This document shows positions 1 through 7,548 of a DNA stretch of 13,441 nt, piece by piece. Made by a program: the position numbers and the translations under genes. The notes beneath the pieces are model-generated. The model was not told where the DNA came from. It saw nothing but the letters and a program-made list of their open reading frames with translations, and ran no database searches. Origin of the DNA: Chlamydia trachomatis (GTDB lineage Bacteria > Chlamydiota > Chlamydiia > Chlamydiales > 2-12-FULL-49-11); contig CAMBTZ010000023.1 in assembly GCA_945870925.1 (NCBI GenBank), forward strand, positions 1 to 13,441, written 5' to 3'. Every line of letters starts with the position of its first letter. The stretch's first letter is position 1.

Positions 1-1475
1 GATACCGAGTCATGGATAAAGAAGGGTTAAAATTATTTTGGCGTGGTGAATTTCGCACAGGAGAGAAAAGCAAGCAATACCTTGTTCCAAGAGGGGCAGG
101 CATGGCAATAGAACTTGATTATCAAGAACCTGAGAAACAGCTATTTAAATTCGCCTCTCGCAACTTTTACGCTTACGACTCTTTCTATAATGATACCAAT
201 CCCAAAAAATATCGCTCCCGTTATAGAATACAAGGCTCATTTGATGGCATGAGCGAAAATAAAAAAATTGAAACATTCGGCAGATGGGACGCGTTAAGTG
301 ATAGAAATATGCGCTCAGATTTCCCTACACAAATGTTTGAACTCCAAACACTAGAGAGAACCGAAGGTTTTATAAAAGCACGGTATGACTCTGCCTTCAC
401 CTCATTTTATGTAAGACCAAGAATAAATTCCTTTCAAGGATTTAAACAGGAACTTCCTACCCTTAAAATTGCGGTAAAACCTTATTCTATTGCCAAAACA
501 GGTGCGATTTTTGAGAACTACTTCAAACTTGCATACCTAGATTATGTCTATGCTGACACTCTGGATGGTGCTATTCATGATTTTAGCTCTGGCCGAATAG
601 AAACGTCACAGTCTCTGACACGCCCTATGCAAATTGGATTTCTGCACGCTACCCCAAAAATAGGTTTTCAAGGCGTCTATTATACAAATGGTCAAGACAC
701 GAGCAATAAACTCCAAACCCTTTTCCATTACGATCTCTCCTCACACACAACACTCGAAAAAAGCTATACTAACGTGAATCATGAAGTTAAACCATATTTT
801 GAATTTAATGGATTAACAAAACCAACTGTAATGAGTAATGATATTCATATATTCAGTATTCAAGACGGATTTCACAACTTAAACCAATTAAAGCTTGGTT
901 TAAAAAACTCTTTTTTTAGAACAAAAGAATTCTCCCCTCTTCCCGGATTTTCAGCTGATGTCTACGCTTATAATTTTTTTGGTGCTGATACATTTTCAAC
1001 CCCCTTTCCAAAAGGGTATCTTGACCTTGTTTGGAATTATCCAACATTAACCTTTCAGACAAATCTTGGTTGGAATTTTCAAAGAAACACGTATGACCAT
1101 ACAAACTTTGCCGTTTCCTGGACTGTGAATGAATATTTTGCAGCTTCCTTAGAACTAAGACATCGAGGAAAATTTGAATGGAAGAAGGATAGCTTTTACA
1201 ATTACATGATCGATGTAGCAAGACCTATTGATGAACTTGTAAATTCCCCTCTCTCAGATGAAAGAACTTCCCTATTTACAAGATGGCAAATTCAGCTAGC
1301 GCCCCTCTGGACATTACAAGTGCAAAACCATATCGGTTGGAGACCCGGCGAGCCCTTCTACCATGAATCAAAATTCGATTTCTATACCACAATTACAAAC
1401 ACATGGAAGCTTCGACTTTCTTATATGAGAACCGTAAGAACAAATCAATTCTCATTTGGCATCACACTCATTTAA
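1..1475 (+). CDS. lptD: LptD-like LPS-assembly outer-membrane beta-barrel protein, 3' part (5' end outside window)
   Basis: The frame is open to the left edge with no stop, so the first ATG at 12 is probably internal and at least 487 C-terminal residues are present. LptD inserts lipopolysaccharide into the outer leaflet of the outer membrane; full-length proteins usually exceed 700 residues, so the periplasmic N-terminal domain would lie upstream. The visible part is rich in alternating aromatic/polar strands (for example near the C-terminus SFGITLI) with no hydrophobic helices, as in a beta-barrel. A block WDALSDRNMRSDF, about 92-104 residues after that Met, followed by a QELPTL stretch, resembles the 'VSD...DF' and 'LP' conserved blocks of the LptD C-terminal family. 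The last bases of the stop are shared with the convergent neighbour. The barrel nature is fairly sure; the LptD assignment rests on motif recall and another large OMP is possible. Confidence 0.62.
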   Translation, partial: YRVMDKEGLKLFWRGEFRTGEKSKQYLVPRGAGMAIELDYQEPEKQLFKFASRNFYAYDSFYNDTNPKKYRSRYRIQGSFDGMSENKKIETFGRWDALSDRNMRSDFPTQMFELQTLERTEGFIKARYDSAFTSFYVRPRINSFQGFKQELPTLKIAVKPYSIAKTGAIFENYFKLAYLDYVYADTLDGAIHDFSSGRIETSQSLTRPMQIGFLHATPKIGFQGVYYTNGQDTSNKLQTLFHYDLSSHTTLEKSYTNVNHEVKPYFEFNGLTKPTVMSNDIHIFSIQDGFHNLNQLKLGLKNSFFRTKEFSPLPGFSADVYAYNFFGADTFSTPFPKGYLDLVWNYPTLTFQTNLGWNFQRNTYDHTNFAVSWTVNEYFAASLELRHRGKFEWKKDSFYNYMIDVARPIDELVNSPLSDERTSLFTRWQIQLAPLWTLQVQNHIGWRPGEPFYHESKFDFYTTITNTWKLRLSYMRTVRTNQFSFGITLI

Positions 1476-2608
1476 TCCACCTTCCGAACAAAACCTAGCG
1501 GAGTATCGGCTATTACTAAAGGAATTGTAACTTTATCATAGCTACCATCTACTAGTTTAAAATTATGTAAAATAGTATCAATTTCCTTTTGCCAAGCTGT
1601 AACTTTCCAGCCTGTACGAAATTTATAATTTGAACCATCAAACAAAGATCTGAAAGTTGAAAAAGGCTTTGGCCTCAAGTCCAGACCTCTGTCATATTTT
1701 ATTTCAATTTTACGTATGTCTCGACTTGTATAGGCTCCTCCCATAAGAATAATTCCTAAATTATAAAAAGGAGAAGCTGCGTATCGCACAGCCATCGCGA
1801 TAAAATGAATTAATTTTAAGATCCAAGGCTTAAGCTTAATATTTAGCTTCGTCAAAACTCTTCGACCAAACGCTTGTGACGGAAACTCCGAATTATTGAT
1901 ATCTATCCCGATCAATTTTAATAATCCACAAGCATATGCTGAGCAATTAAACGTAATAAAATTAAAATATATATTTTCAGTACTTTGATCTAACTCTATC
2001 TTATCTTTTACTTTCTTATAATCTGATGCATCAACTTTAATACGTGTAACATGCAGCTTCCTCGCTGGTTCAATCTCCTTAAAATCCGGGGATACAAGCT
2101 TTCCTTTAACTCCCCTAAAAGGGAATAATTTTGCCTTATTTCCATAAAATCCTACACTAATAACACTTGCTTGATTATCAATAAGACGTATCCAACAATG
2201 CCTTTCATCAAAGAGACTTTTTGTCTCCCTTGAAACAAGTTCAATATAGTAATTGCCTATAATTGCTGTTTTATCTTGCCAATCAGGTTCTAAAACAGTC
2301 CATTTAACCATGTTTTTCTTTACAAAACCATCTTGGTTATACTTCCATCCATGCGGTAATGTTAAATTATCAGGGTTTTCACTTCCAAAAATAGTTTGTT
2401 TAACTTCAGACCATGGCTTCATCTCCCCTTCAATGCAGAGCCAAATCTCACCCACATCATGAGTGTATCTTACTTCAACTGTGTGTGTATTAAAAAAATT
2501 AAGAAGGTCATCCAGTCTATTTTTTATAGCGAATTTCATAAATTCAGGGTAATTTCTTGTGTGATTCAAATTAGCAGGAACGGAAGAAATTTTTTGACAA
2601 CAAAGCAT
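1472..2608 (-). CDS. Hypothetical protein with a possible permuted papain/NlpC-P60-like (His...Asn-Cys) core
   Basis: I do not recognise this 378-residue protein by name. Its centre carries a HCWIRLID motif (His137), a following VISVGFYG strand, and about 80 residues later FNCSAYACGLL (Asn221-Cys222). His before Cys, with the Cys at the start of a helix, is the order seen in circularly permuted papain-like folds (LRAT, YaeF/YiiX, DUF4105-like families), so a thiol hydrolase or acyltransferase activity is possible but unproven. Residues about 261-291 are hydrophobic and may be a membrane segment or hairpin. No Sec signal peptide is evident. The start at 2608 is supported by an AAAAGG ribosome-binding site six bases upstream. 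It follows def after a 78-base AT-rich gap with its own TATAAT box, and converges on the LptD-like gene. Gene call sure, function tentative. Confidence 0.85.
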   Translation of the reverse strand: MLCCQKISSVPANLNHTRNYPEFMKFAIKNRLDDLLNFFNTHTVEVRYTHDVGEIWLCIEGEMKPWSEVKQTIFGSENPDNLTLPHGWKYNQDGFVKKNMVKWTVLEPDWQDKTAIIGNYYIELVSRETKSLFDERHCWIRLIDNQASVISVGFYGNKAKLFPFRGVKGKLVSPDFKEIEPARKLHVTRIKVDASDYKKVKDKIELDQSTENIYFNFITFNCSAYACGLLKLIGIDINNSEFPSQAFGRRVLTKLNIKLKPWILKLIHFIAMAVRYAASPFYNLGIILMGGAYTSRDIRKIEIKYDRGLDLRPKPFSTFRSLFDGSNYKFRTGWKVTAWQKEIDTILHNFKLVDGSYDKVTIPLVIADTPLGFVRKVD

Positions 2609-2637
2609 AAGAGACCTTTTTCTTGTGTTAATCTCTG

Positions 2638-2667
2638 ATTATAATTAATTTATAAATTATAGAAAAC
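2638..2667 (-). promoter_or_regulatory. Candidate promoter for the hypothetical gene at 1472-2608
   Basis: On the minus strand a perfect TATAAT lies at 2643-2638, which would start transcription near 2631 and give a leader of about 23 bases containing the AAAAGG site at 2615-2620. The -35 region at about 2661-2667 (TTTTCT or GTTTTC) is weak, so the call rests on the -10 box and its sensible distance. The surrounding 2641-2660 is an imperfect AT palindrome. Confidence 0.42.
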
Positions 2668-2686
2668 TAAATAAGAAATTATCGAA

Positions 2687-3217
2687 TTATTTGAATTTAG
2701 CTTCAATTGCTTTAAGTTCTTCATCATGAATTTTTTTAAGAGCAGCTGGAAGCCTATCGATAAAAAGAATGCCGTCAAGATGGTCACACTCATGCTGGAT
2801 GCAGCGACTGCGCCAGTGCTTTAGATCTTTTTCAATAAATTTATTTCCACTAATATCGAGGGCTTCAACATCGATACTTTGAGGCCTGACTACATCTTCA
2901 TGAAGACCCGGTATGGAGAGACAACCCTCAGAGAGAATAATTTTTTTCTTTGAAAATTTTGTAATAATTGGATTTATCAATATTTGGGGAGGGGCATCCT
3001 TCGGATAGTTGTCTTCATCAACCTCATCTGAAATTTGAATTGCAAACATCCGAAGATTGTATCCAATTTGTGGAGCTGCAAGGCCTAATCCATTGTGAGC
3101 CTGCATCGTCTGTACAAGCTCTTGAGCAATGCGGAGAATTTCCGGGGTGATCTCGTTAATTGGTTTGCATTTTTCTCGAAGAATTTTATCTCCGATATAA
3201 CACATCTTTCTGATCAC
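2687..3217 (-). CDS. def: Peptide deformylase (GTG start)
   Basis: This metalloenzyme removes the formyl group from the N-terminal Met of nascent cytoplasmic proteins. All three family motifs are intact: GLGLAAPQIG at 43-52, EGCLS at 97-101 and QHECDH at 141-146, giving metal ligands Cys99, His142 and His146 and catalytic Glu143. Length 176 is normal. The start is GTG at 3217-3215, overlapping the secG stop as GTGA; the resulting MIRKMCYIGDKILREK matches the way I recall chlamydial Def proteins beginning, whereas ATG at 3205 would remove the first four residues. A charged loop at 64-77 between the first two motifs also resembles chlamydial enzymes. It is the third gene of tpiA-secG-def and is probably translated by coupling to secG. 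The identification is secure. Confidence 0.96.
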   Translation of the reverse strand: MIRKMCYIGDKILREKCKPINEITPEILRIAQELVQTMQAHNGLGLAAPQIGYNLRMFAIQISDEVDEDNYPKDAPPQILINPIITKFSKKKIILSEGCLSIPGLHEDVVRPQSIDVEALDISGNKFIEKDLKHWRSRCIQHECDHLDGILFIDRLPAALKKIHDEELKAIEAKFK

Positions 3218-3501
3218 AAATTCGCCTCTTCAATAAATGTAGCAGCAGGTACGTTTGAATGACTCATTCCGGCTGACCAGTAAGATATAACAAGGCAACC
3301 TAAAAAGAAGATAACAGCAAGCCATGCAGTCATTTTCTTTAGCACTTGTGGAGTAGAAGTTCCAAAAAGAGAACCGCCAACATCTCCGCCAAATGATGCT
3401 CCAAATCCTAAACTTTTGCTCTCTTGAATTAAAATCATAAACGAAAGGGCAACGCACATAAGAAAAAACGTGATAATCGCTAAATAGAACAAAACAATCA
3501 T
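3214..3501 (-). CDS. secG: Preprotein translocase subunit SecG
   Basis: SecG is the small accessory subunit of the SecYEG inner-membrane channel that assists SecA-driven export. The 95-residue product has two transmembrane helices (about 3-25 and 57-78) joined by a Gly/Ser-rich cytoplasmic loop. The loop carries the family pattern LIQESKSLGFGASFGGD, then SLFGTSTPQVLKKMT leading into the second helix, equivalent to the fGs-rga-L-kmT region of other SecG proteins. The ATG at 3501 lies three bases after the tpiA stop, with an AGAAGG site seven bases upstream inside the end of tpiA. Its TGA overlaps the GTG start of def. The position between tpiA and def marks a co-transcribed unit. Confidence 0.93.
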   Translation of the reverse strand: MIVLFYLAIITFFLMCVALSFMILIQESKSLGFGASFGGDVGGSLFGTSTPQVLKKMTAWLAVIFFLGCLVISYWSAGMSHSNVPAATFIEEANL

Positions 3502-3504
3502 TTT

Positions 3505-4218
3505 CTAACCTTCTGGTAGTAGTTGTATCATTTGACCGAACGTGGCAGCGCCAAGCGATGCGCCACCCACTAAAACTCCATCGATAGAGCGTGTTTGGAT
3601 CAATTTTTCAAAATTCTCTAATGTTACAGATCCACCATATAAAACAGGTAGATCATATTTTTCTTTTATAAAATCGTGAACCTTGCAAATTTGTGAAATT
3701 TCAGGTGTTTTACCAGTACCTATTGCCCAAACAGGCTCATAAGCGATACATACACCATCCGGTAAATCATCAGCCATTTCTTCAAGGGCACTATCTAACT
3801 GCTCGGCAATTACATCAAATGTTTCCATTGCATCTCTCTGTTCAAGAGTCTCTCCAACGCAAAGAACAAATGAAAGTCCCTCCACAACAGCTCTTTCAAC
3901 TTTCCCTTGAATAAATTCATTGGTTTCGCCAAGTAGATGCCTTCTTTCCGAATGTCCTAAAATAACAAAATCAGCGCCTGCCTCTTTTAATAACATAGCA
4001 GAAATTTCACCTGTGAAGGCTCCTCCGGCATATGGATGCATATTTTGGCCACCTATTCGAATTCTTAATGAATTCCCTGCCATTTCACGAATTAATGTGA
4101 AGGGTGGAGCTATACGGACATCCTTGTTATGTGGAGAGGGCAAATTCCTCAAAAAATTAAGCGCATCTAGAGCACTTAAATTAGACATTTTCCAATTTGC
4201 AATTAAAATCTTTTTCAT
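3505..4218 (-). CDS. tpiA: Triose-phosphate isomerase
   Basis: This cytoplasmic glycolytic TIM-barrel enzyme interconverts dihydroxyacetone phosphate and glyceraldehyde 3-phosphate. Active-site residues are all present: Asn8 and Lys10 in ANWKM, His89 in GHSERR, catalytic Glu161 in AYEPVWAIGTGK (also the mobile loop 6), and the phosphate-binding YGGSV (194-198) and LVGGASL (216-222). At 237 residues it is slightly shorter than the usual 245-255, mainly through short loops. It is first of tpiA-secG-def. No ribosome-binding site precedes the ATG; the promoter places +1 within a few bases of it, so translation may be near-leaderless. Its product is a substrate of DXS, encoded divergently. The identification is secure. 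Confidence 0.97.
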   Translation of the reverse strand: MKKILIANWKMSNLSALDALNFLRNLPSPHNKDVRIAPPFTLIREMAGNSLRIRIGGQNMHPYAGGAFTGEISAMLLKEAGADFVILGHSERRHLLGETNEFIQGKVERAVVEGLSFVLCVGETLEQRDAMETFDVIAEQLDSALEEMADDLPDGVCIAYEPVWAIGTGKTPEISQICKVHDFIKEKYDLPVLYGGSVTLENFEKLIQTRSIDGVLVGGASLGAATFGQMIQLLPEG

Positions 4219-4226
4219 AAAATGTG

Positions 4227-4256
4227 ATTATCGCATAAAATGGTAAGCTATGTCAA
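4227..4256 (-). promoter_or_regulatory. Near-consensus housekeeping sigma promoter for tpiA-secG-def
   Basis: On the minus strand a perfect TTGACA (4256-4251) is followed by an 18-base spacer and GATAAT (4232-4227, five of six consensus bases). The expected +1 falls at about 4221-4219, one to five bases before the tpiA ATG at 4218. The -35 box overlaps the xseA start codon and its next codons, so this promoter and xseA translation initiation share sequence. Confidence 0.72.
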
Positions 4257-5554
4257 CAAACAGGTCAACATACAGTTCAATATACAGCGTAAGTGAACTC
4301 ACTTCCGAAATTAAAAAAAATCTTGAAGGAGCCTTTTCATCTATAAAAGTCAAAGGTGAAGTAACTTCTCTAAGAAAGCAGGCCTCAGGCCATATCTATT
4401 TTTCATTAAAAGATGCCACTTCTCAAGTTTCTGCTGTCCTATTTGCAGGCTATGCAAAATCTCTCAAACGTCTTCCTCGAGATGGTGACCAAATTATTAT
4501 TGAAGGAGAACTATCTGTTTATCCACCAAAAGGCTCATATCAAGTGATCATCAGATCAATGGACTTTGATGGACTGGGCGACCTATTAGTAAAATTACAT
4601 AAATTAAAATTAGATTTAAAAGAACTTGGATATTTTAATACTGAACGAAAAAAAGCATTACCCCATTTTCCCAAAATTATCGGTGTTGTTACTAGCCCAA
4701 CAGGAGCTGTTATTCAAGATATTATAAATATTTTAAAGAGACGACTTCACTCATTCCACCTAATATTAATTCCTGTAAAAGTTCAAGGACCTGGAGCTGC
4801 AGAGGAAATTGCTGGTGCAATTAACGATTTTAACACACTAAAACTTGCTGACGTTCTTATTGTAGGACGAGGTGGCGGGTCACTAGAGGATCTGTGGCCA
4901 TTTAATGAAAGATGCGTTGCAGACAGCATCTTCAACTCAAAAATCCCTATTATTTCAGCTGTAGGACACGAGACAGATTTTTCTATAGCAGATTTCTGTG
5001 CAGATGTTAGAGCTCCTACCCCATCAGCTGCAGCAGAACTTGTTTCAAAAGAGAGCGCTTCTATTGTTACTGAATTAAATAGAATTAAAGCAACTCTTGC
5101 CCAAGGGCTTAATCACGTTTTGGAAATTTCCTACCAAAAAGTGGATGATGCAAAAGAAAATCTAGATCAAACTTGGAATCATCAACTTGCAAGATACAGA
5201 AGTCTATTAAAAAGCAGCCGTTCTCATTTAAATGGACTTTTACCATCAAGGCAAATTGCCCTTCAAAAAGCTAGACTTACAGCTTTAAAAAACCAATTTG
5301 CACGCATAGATCAAATTTTATCTAGCAAGCGAACTGCACTTAAATACATGATGGACCATCTTCGTGCAATTCACCCTAAAACCACATTAAAAAAAGGGTA
5401 TTGCATTTGCTTTTCTGAAAACAAGGAATCCGCTATCATTAGAGCAAAAGATATTGCTGTTCCCCAAAAAATTTCTCTCCTCTTTTATGATGGCGAGGTA
5501 ACTACAACCACAACAGAGGTAACCATTTCTTATGAGCAAAAATCTCGGGTTTGA
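4250..5554 (+). CDS. xseA: Exodeoxyribonuclease VII large subunit
   Basis: XseA is the catalytic subunit of exonuclease VII, which degrades single-stranded DNA from both ends and acts in recombination and mismatch repair. The 434-residue protein has an N-terminal OB-fold (about 10-105, with IKVKGEVTSLRKQASGHIYFSL) and the catalytic domain from about 125. Conserved blocks are GVVTSPTGAVIQDI (145-158), DVLIVGRGGGSLEDLW (201-216) and SAVGHETDFSIADFCADVRAPTPSAA (236-261, with GHETD at 239-243), then a charged helical segment and the C-terminal 'KKGYCICF...DGEV' strand. It starts 31 bases from the divergent tpiA with only a weak ribosome-binding site (GGTAAG), and overlaps xseB by 23 bases. The identification is secure. 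Confidence 0.96.
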   Translation: MSTNRSTYSSIYSVSELTSEIKKNLEGAFSSIKVKGEVTSLRKQASGHIYFSLKDATSQVSAVLFAGYAKSLKRLPRDGDQIIIEGELSVYPPKGSYQVIIRSMDFDGLGDLLVKLHKLKLDLKELGYFNTERKKALPHFPKIIGVVTSPTGAVIQDIINILKRRLHSFHLILIPVKVQGPGAAEEIAGAINDFNTLKLADVLIVGRGGGSLEDLWPFNERCVADSIFNSKIPIISAVGHETDFSIADFCADVRAPTPSAAAELVSKESASIVTELNRIKATLAQGLNHVLEISYQKVDDAKENLDQTWNHQLARYRSLLKSSRSHLNGLLPSRQIALQKARLTALKNQFARIDQILSSKRTALKYMMDHLRAIHPKTTLKKGYCICFSENKESAIIRAKDIAVPQKISLLFYDGEVTTTTTEVTISYEQKSRV

Positions 5555-5795
5555 AGAGGCTTATGCAAAGCTTGAAGAAATTTTAGAAAAAATGACAAAA
5601 AGTGATGTCTCTTTAGACTTAGCTCTAGGCTATTATGATGAAGCAGATAAACTTCTCTTGCTATGCACTCAAAAATTAGATGAAGCAGAAAAGAAAATTC
5701 AAATTTTAACGAAAAATCGTGAAGGGACAGCCGTCCTTAAAGATTTTACACCAAATCAAGATCAAATTTTAATGAGAGATGAAAATCTTAACTAA
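5532..5795 (+). CDS. xseB: Exodeoxyribonuclease VII small subunit
   Basis: XseB is a small helical protein that binds the coiled-coil arm of XseA in the exonuclease VII holoenzyme. The 87-residue product shows the family pattern throughout its first 60 residues: FEEAYAKLEEILEKM, a LDLALGYYDEADKLL helix and LDEAEKKIQIL, matching the usual 'FEeal..LE.IV..le...lsLee.l..ye.G..L...C...L..AE.ki'. The C-terminal 25 residues look disordered. The ATG at 5532 lies inside xseA, preceded by GAGG about 12 bases upstream; the 3' end overlaps dxs by 17 bases. Translation of the three genes is probably coupled. Confidence 0.93.
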   Translation: MSKNLGFEEAYAKLEEILEKMTKSDVSLDLALGYYDEADKLLLLCTQKLDEAEKKIQILTKNREGTAVLKDFTPNQDQILMRDENLN

Positions 5796-7548
5796 CATCT
5801 CATCTCCTACTGACCTTAAATCACTTTCTATTGATGAGCTTGAAGCTCTTGCATGTGAAATTCGAGCGCTTATCATTGATGTAATGGCTATCAATGGAGG
5901 CCACCTCGCATCTAATTTAGGAAGCGTCGAACTCATTCTTGCGCTTCACTACGTCTTTGATTCCCCTTTAGATAAACTAATTTTTGATACAAGCCATCAA
6001 ACTTATACTCATAAAATAATCACAGGCCGCAAAGATCTTTTTTCAACAATTCGACTTTTTAAAGGTCTCTCCGGATTTGCCTGCCCCACAGAATCCCCAC
6101 ACGATCACTTCTATGCAGGACATGCCGGCACTGGACTTTCACTTGCTTTAGGTGTTGCTAAAAGTAGGGATTTACAAGGCGGTCTTGAGCATGTTGTTCC
6201 CGTTATAAGTGATGCTCCCCTTGCTTGTGGACTTACTCTTGAAGCCCTTAATCATATCCCTGCTGATTTAAAAAAATTCAGCCTTATTCTCAATGATAAT
6301 GCCATGGCAATTTCAGATGGCGTTGGCACTATTCATCACAATTTATTAGGAAAAAATAAAGGCAAAGATTTTTTCAAGCAATTTGGATTTCATTATCTTG
6401 GTCCTGTAGATGGCCATGACATTAAAGCTCTTATCAAAACTCTCGAAATTGCAAAATCACACAATGGCCCAACTCTAGTTCATACACTTACAGTTAAAGG
6501 ACAAGGGGTAACAAAGGCTGTTGCAGATCCAATTACTTACCACGGCGTAAAACCCGCAACACAAACATCACCTGCAAAACCAACATTTCCTAAAATATTT
6601 GGAAACCAAATACTTAGAATGGCTGATGCAGATCCAACCATTGTTGCTATCACACCTGCAATGGCAGGCGGTTCTTGCTTAGATCCATTTATGAAAAAAT
6701 ATCCAAAAAGATGTTTAGATCTTGGTATTGCCGAAGGACACGCTGTAACTTTTGCAGGGGGCCTTGCTTATGGAGGCGTTCAAAAAGTAGTCTGCTGCGT
6801 CTATGCAACTTTTTTTCAAAGGGCTTTAGATAATCTTTTTCAAGATGTTGTATTACAAGAAATTCCAGTTGTTTTCACATTAGACAGGGCTGGCCTTTCC
6901 CCAAATGACGGCACCACGCATCACGGAGTTTTTGATCTTGGATTTCTTGTAGCCATGCCAAAAATGGTAATTGCTCAACCACGTGATGGTGACATGCTGA
7001 AAGACCTTCTTGAATCAGCCTTTCATTGGAAAAGAACCGTTGCAATCAGATACCCCAATATGCAAACAGAAGAGAGTAATCGGCAAATTATTCAAAGACC
7101 TCTTGGAAAAGGTGAAATTCTTAAAAAAGGAAAAGACATCGTTTTAATCGCTCTTGGCCACATGTGTAATTTAGCAGAAGAGATACGTATAATCCTGCTA
7201 GATCATCAAATCGAAGCGACCATCGTCGATCCTATTTTTGTAAAACCGCTCGATACTTCCCTCCTCTTTCATCTCATGCTAGATCACCACTATTTTGTAA
7301 CAATTGAAGAACACTCAATCACAACAGGTCTTGGCATGGTTGTGAACTCCTTTATCATGCAAAGTGGTTTTTCCAACATACAAGTACAAAACTTTGGCTT
7401 ACCTGATCAATTCATCGAACATGGTAGCTATGAAGAACTCATGAAACAGGCTCATTTAACAGCTCCTGAAATTGCAAATCAAATCTTAGAGCGTTTCTCC
7501 CTTAACCAAACACTAAGAGCTTATGAAAAACATCGGAATCTGTCCTAG
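5779..7548 (+). CDS. dxs: 1-deoxy-D-xylulose-5-phosphate synthase (DXS), with altered thiamine-diphosphate motif
   Basis: DXS condenses pyruvate with glyceraldehyde 3-phosphate using thiamine diphosphate (TPP), the first step of the MEP isoprenoid pathway. Three transketolase-type domains are visible. Conserved active-site positions include His42 (GHLASNLG), NDN 172-174, His255 (YHGV), Glu319 (IAEGHA), Tyr342, Arg370, Asp377, His381 and Arg424. Departures from the E. coli enzyme are clear: the GDGA start of the TPP/Mg motif reads SDAP (144-147), the usual DVGHQ reads DTSHQ (70-74), AEQHA reads AEGHA, and the loop after NDN (about 181-200) is some 30-40 residues shorter, explaining the 589-residue length against about 620-640. 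The frame is intact and neighbours are in register, so it is probably expressed; activity depends on whether SDAP still holds the metal. It overlaps xseB and nadK. Confidence 0.93.
   Translation: MKILTNISSPTDLKSLSIDELEALACEIRALIIDVMAINGGHLASNLGSVELILALHYVFDSPLDKLIFDTSHQTYTHKIITGRKDLFSTIRLFKGLSGFACPTESPHDHFYAGHAGTGLSLALGVAKSRDLQGGLEHVVPVISDAPLACGLTLEALNHIPADLKKFSLILNDNAMAISDGVGTIHHNLLGKNKGKDFFKQFGFHYLGPVDGHDIKALIKTLEIAKSHNGPTLVHTLTVKGQGVTKAVADPITYHGVKPATQTSPAKPTFPKIFGNQILRMADADPTIVAITPAMAGGSCLDPFMKKYPKRCLDLGIAEGHAVTFAGGLAYGGVQKVVCCVYATFFQRALDNLFQDVVLQEIPVVFTLDRAGLSPNDGTTHHGVFDLGFLVAMPKMVIAQPRDGDMLKDLLESAFHWKRTVAIRYPNMQTEESNRQIIQRPLGKGEILKKGKDIVLIALGHMCNLAEEIRIILLDHQIEATIVDPIFVKPLDTSLLFHLMLDHHYFVTIEEHSITTGLGMVVNSFIMQSGFSNIQVQNFGLPDQFIEHGSYEELMKQAHLTAPEIANQILERFSLNQTLRAYEKHRNLS

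Noticed and set aside
12..14. ATG at 12 as the true start of the LptD-like gene
   Set aside because: The frame is open to base 3 upstream and the protein would lack the N-terminal domain of the family; no ribosome-binding site can be judged in the 11 available bases.
2609..2686. Terminator or small gene between def and the hypothetical gene
   Set aside because: The gap is AT-rich without a GC hairpin and holds no start-to-stop frame with a ribosome-binding site; the promoter reading fits better.
4197..4223. Promoter for xseA (TTGCAA, 15-base spacer, TAAAAT)
   Set aside because: The spacer is too short and the -35 poor; several AT-rich alternatives exist nearby, so no single site can be supported.
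5779..7548. dxs as a pseudogene
   Set aside because: Despite the altered TPP motif there is no frameshift or stop, and most catalytic residues (H42, H255, E319, D377, H381, R424) remain.
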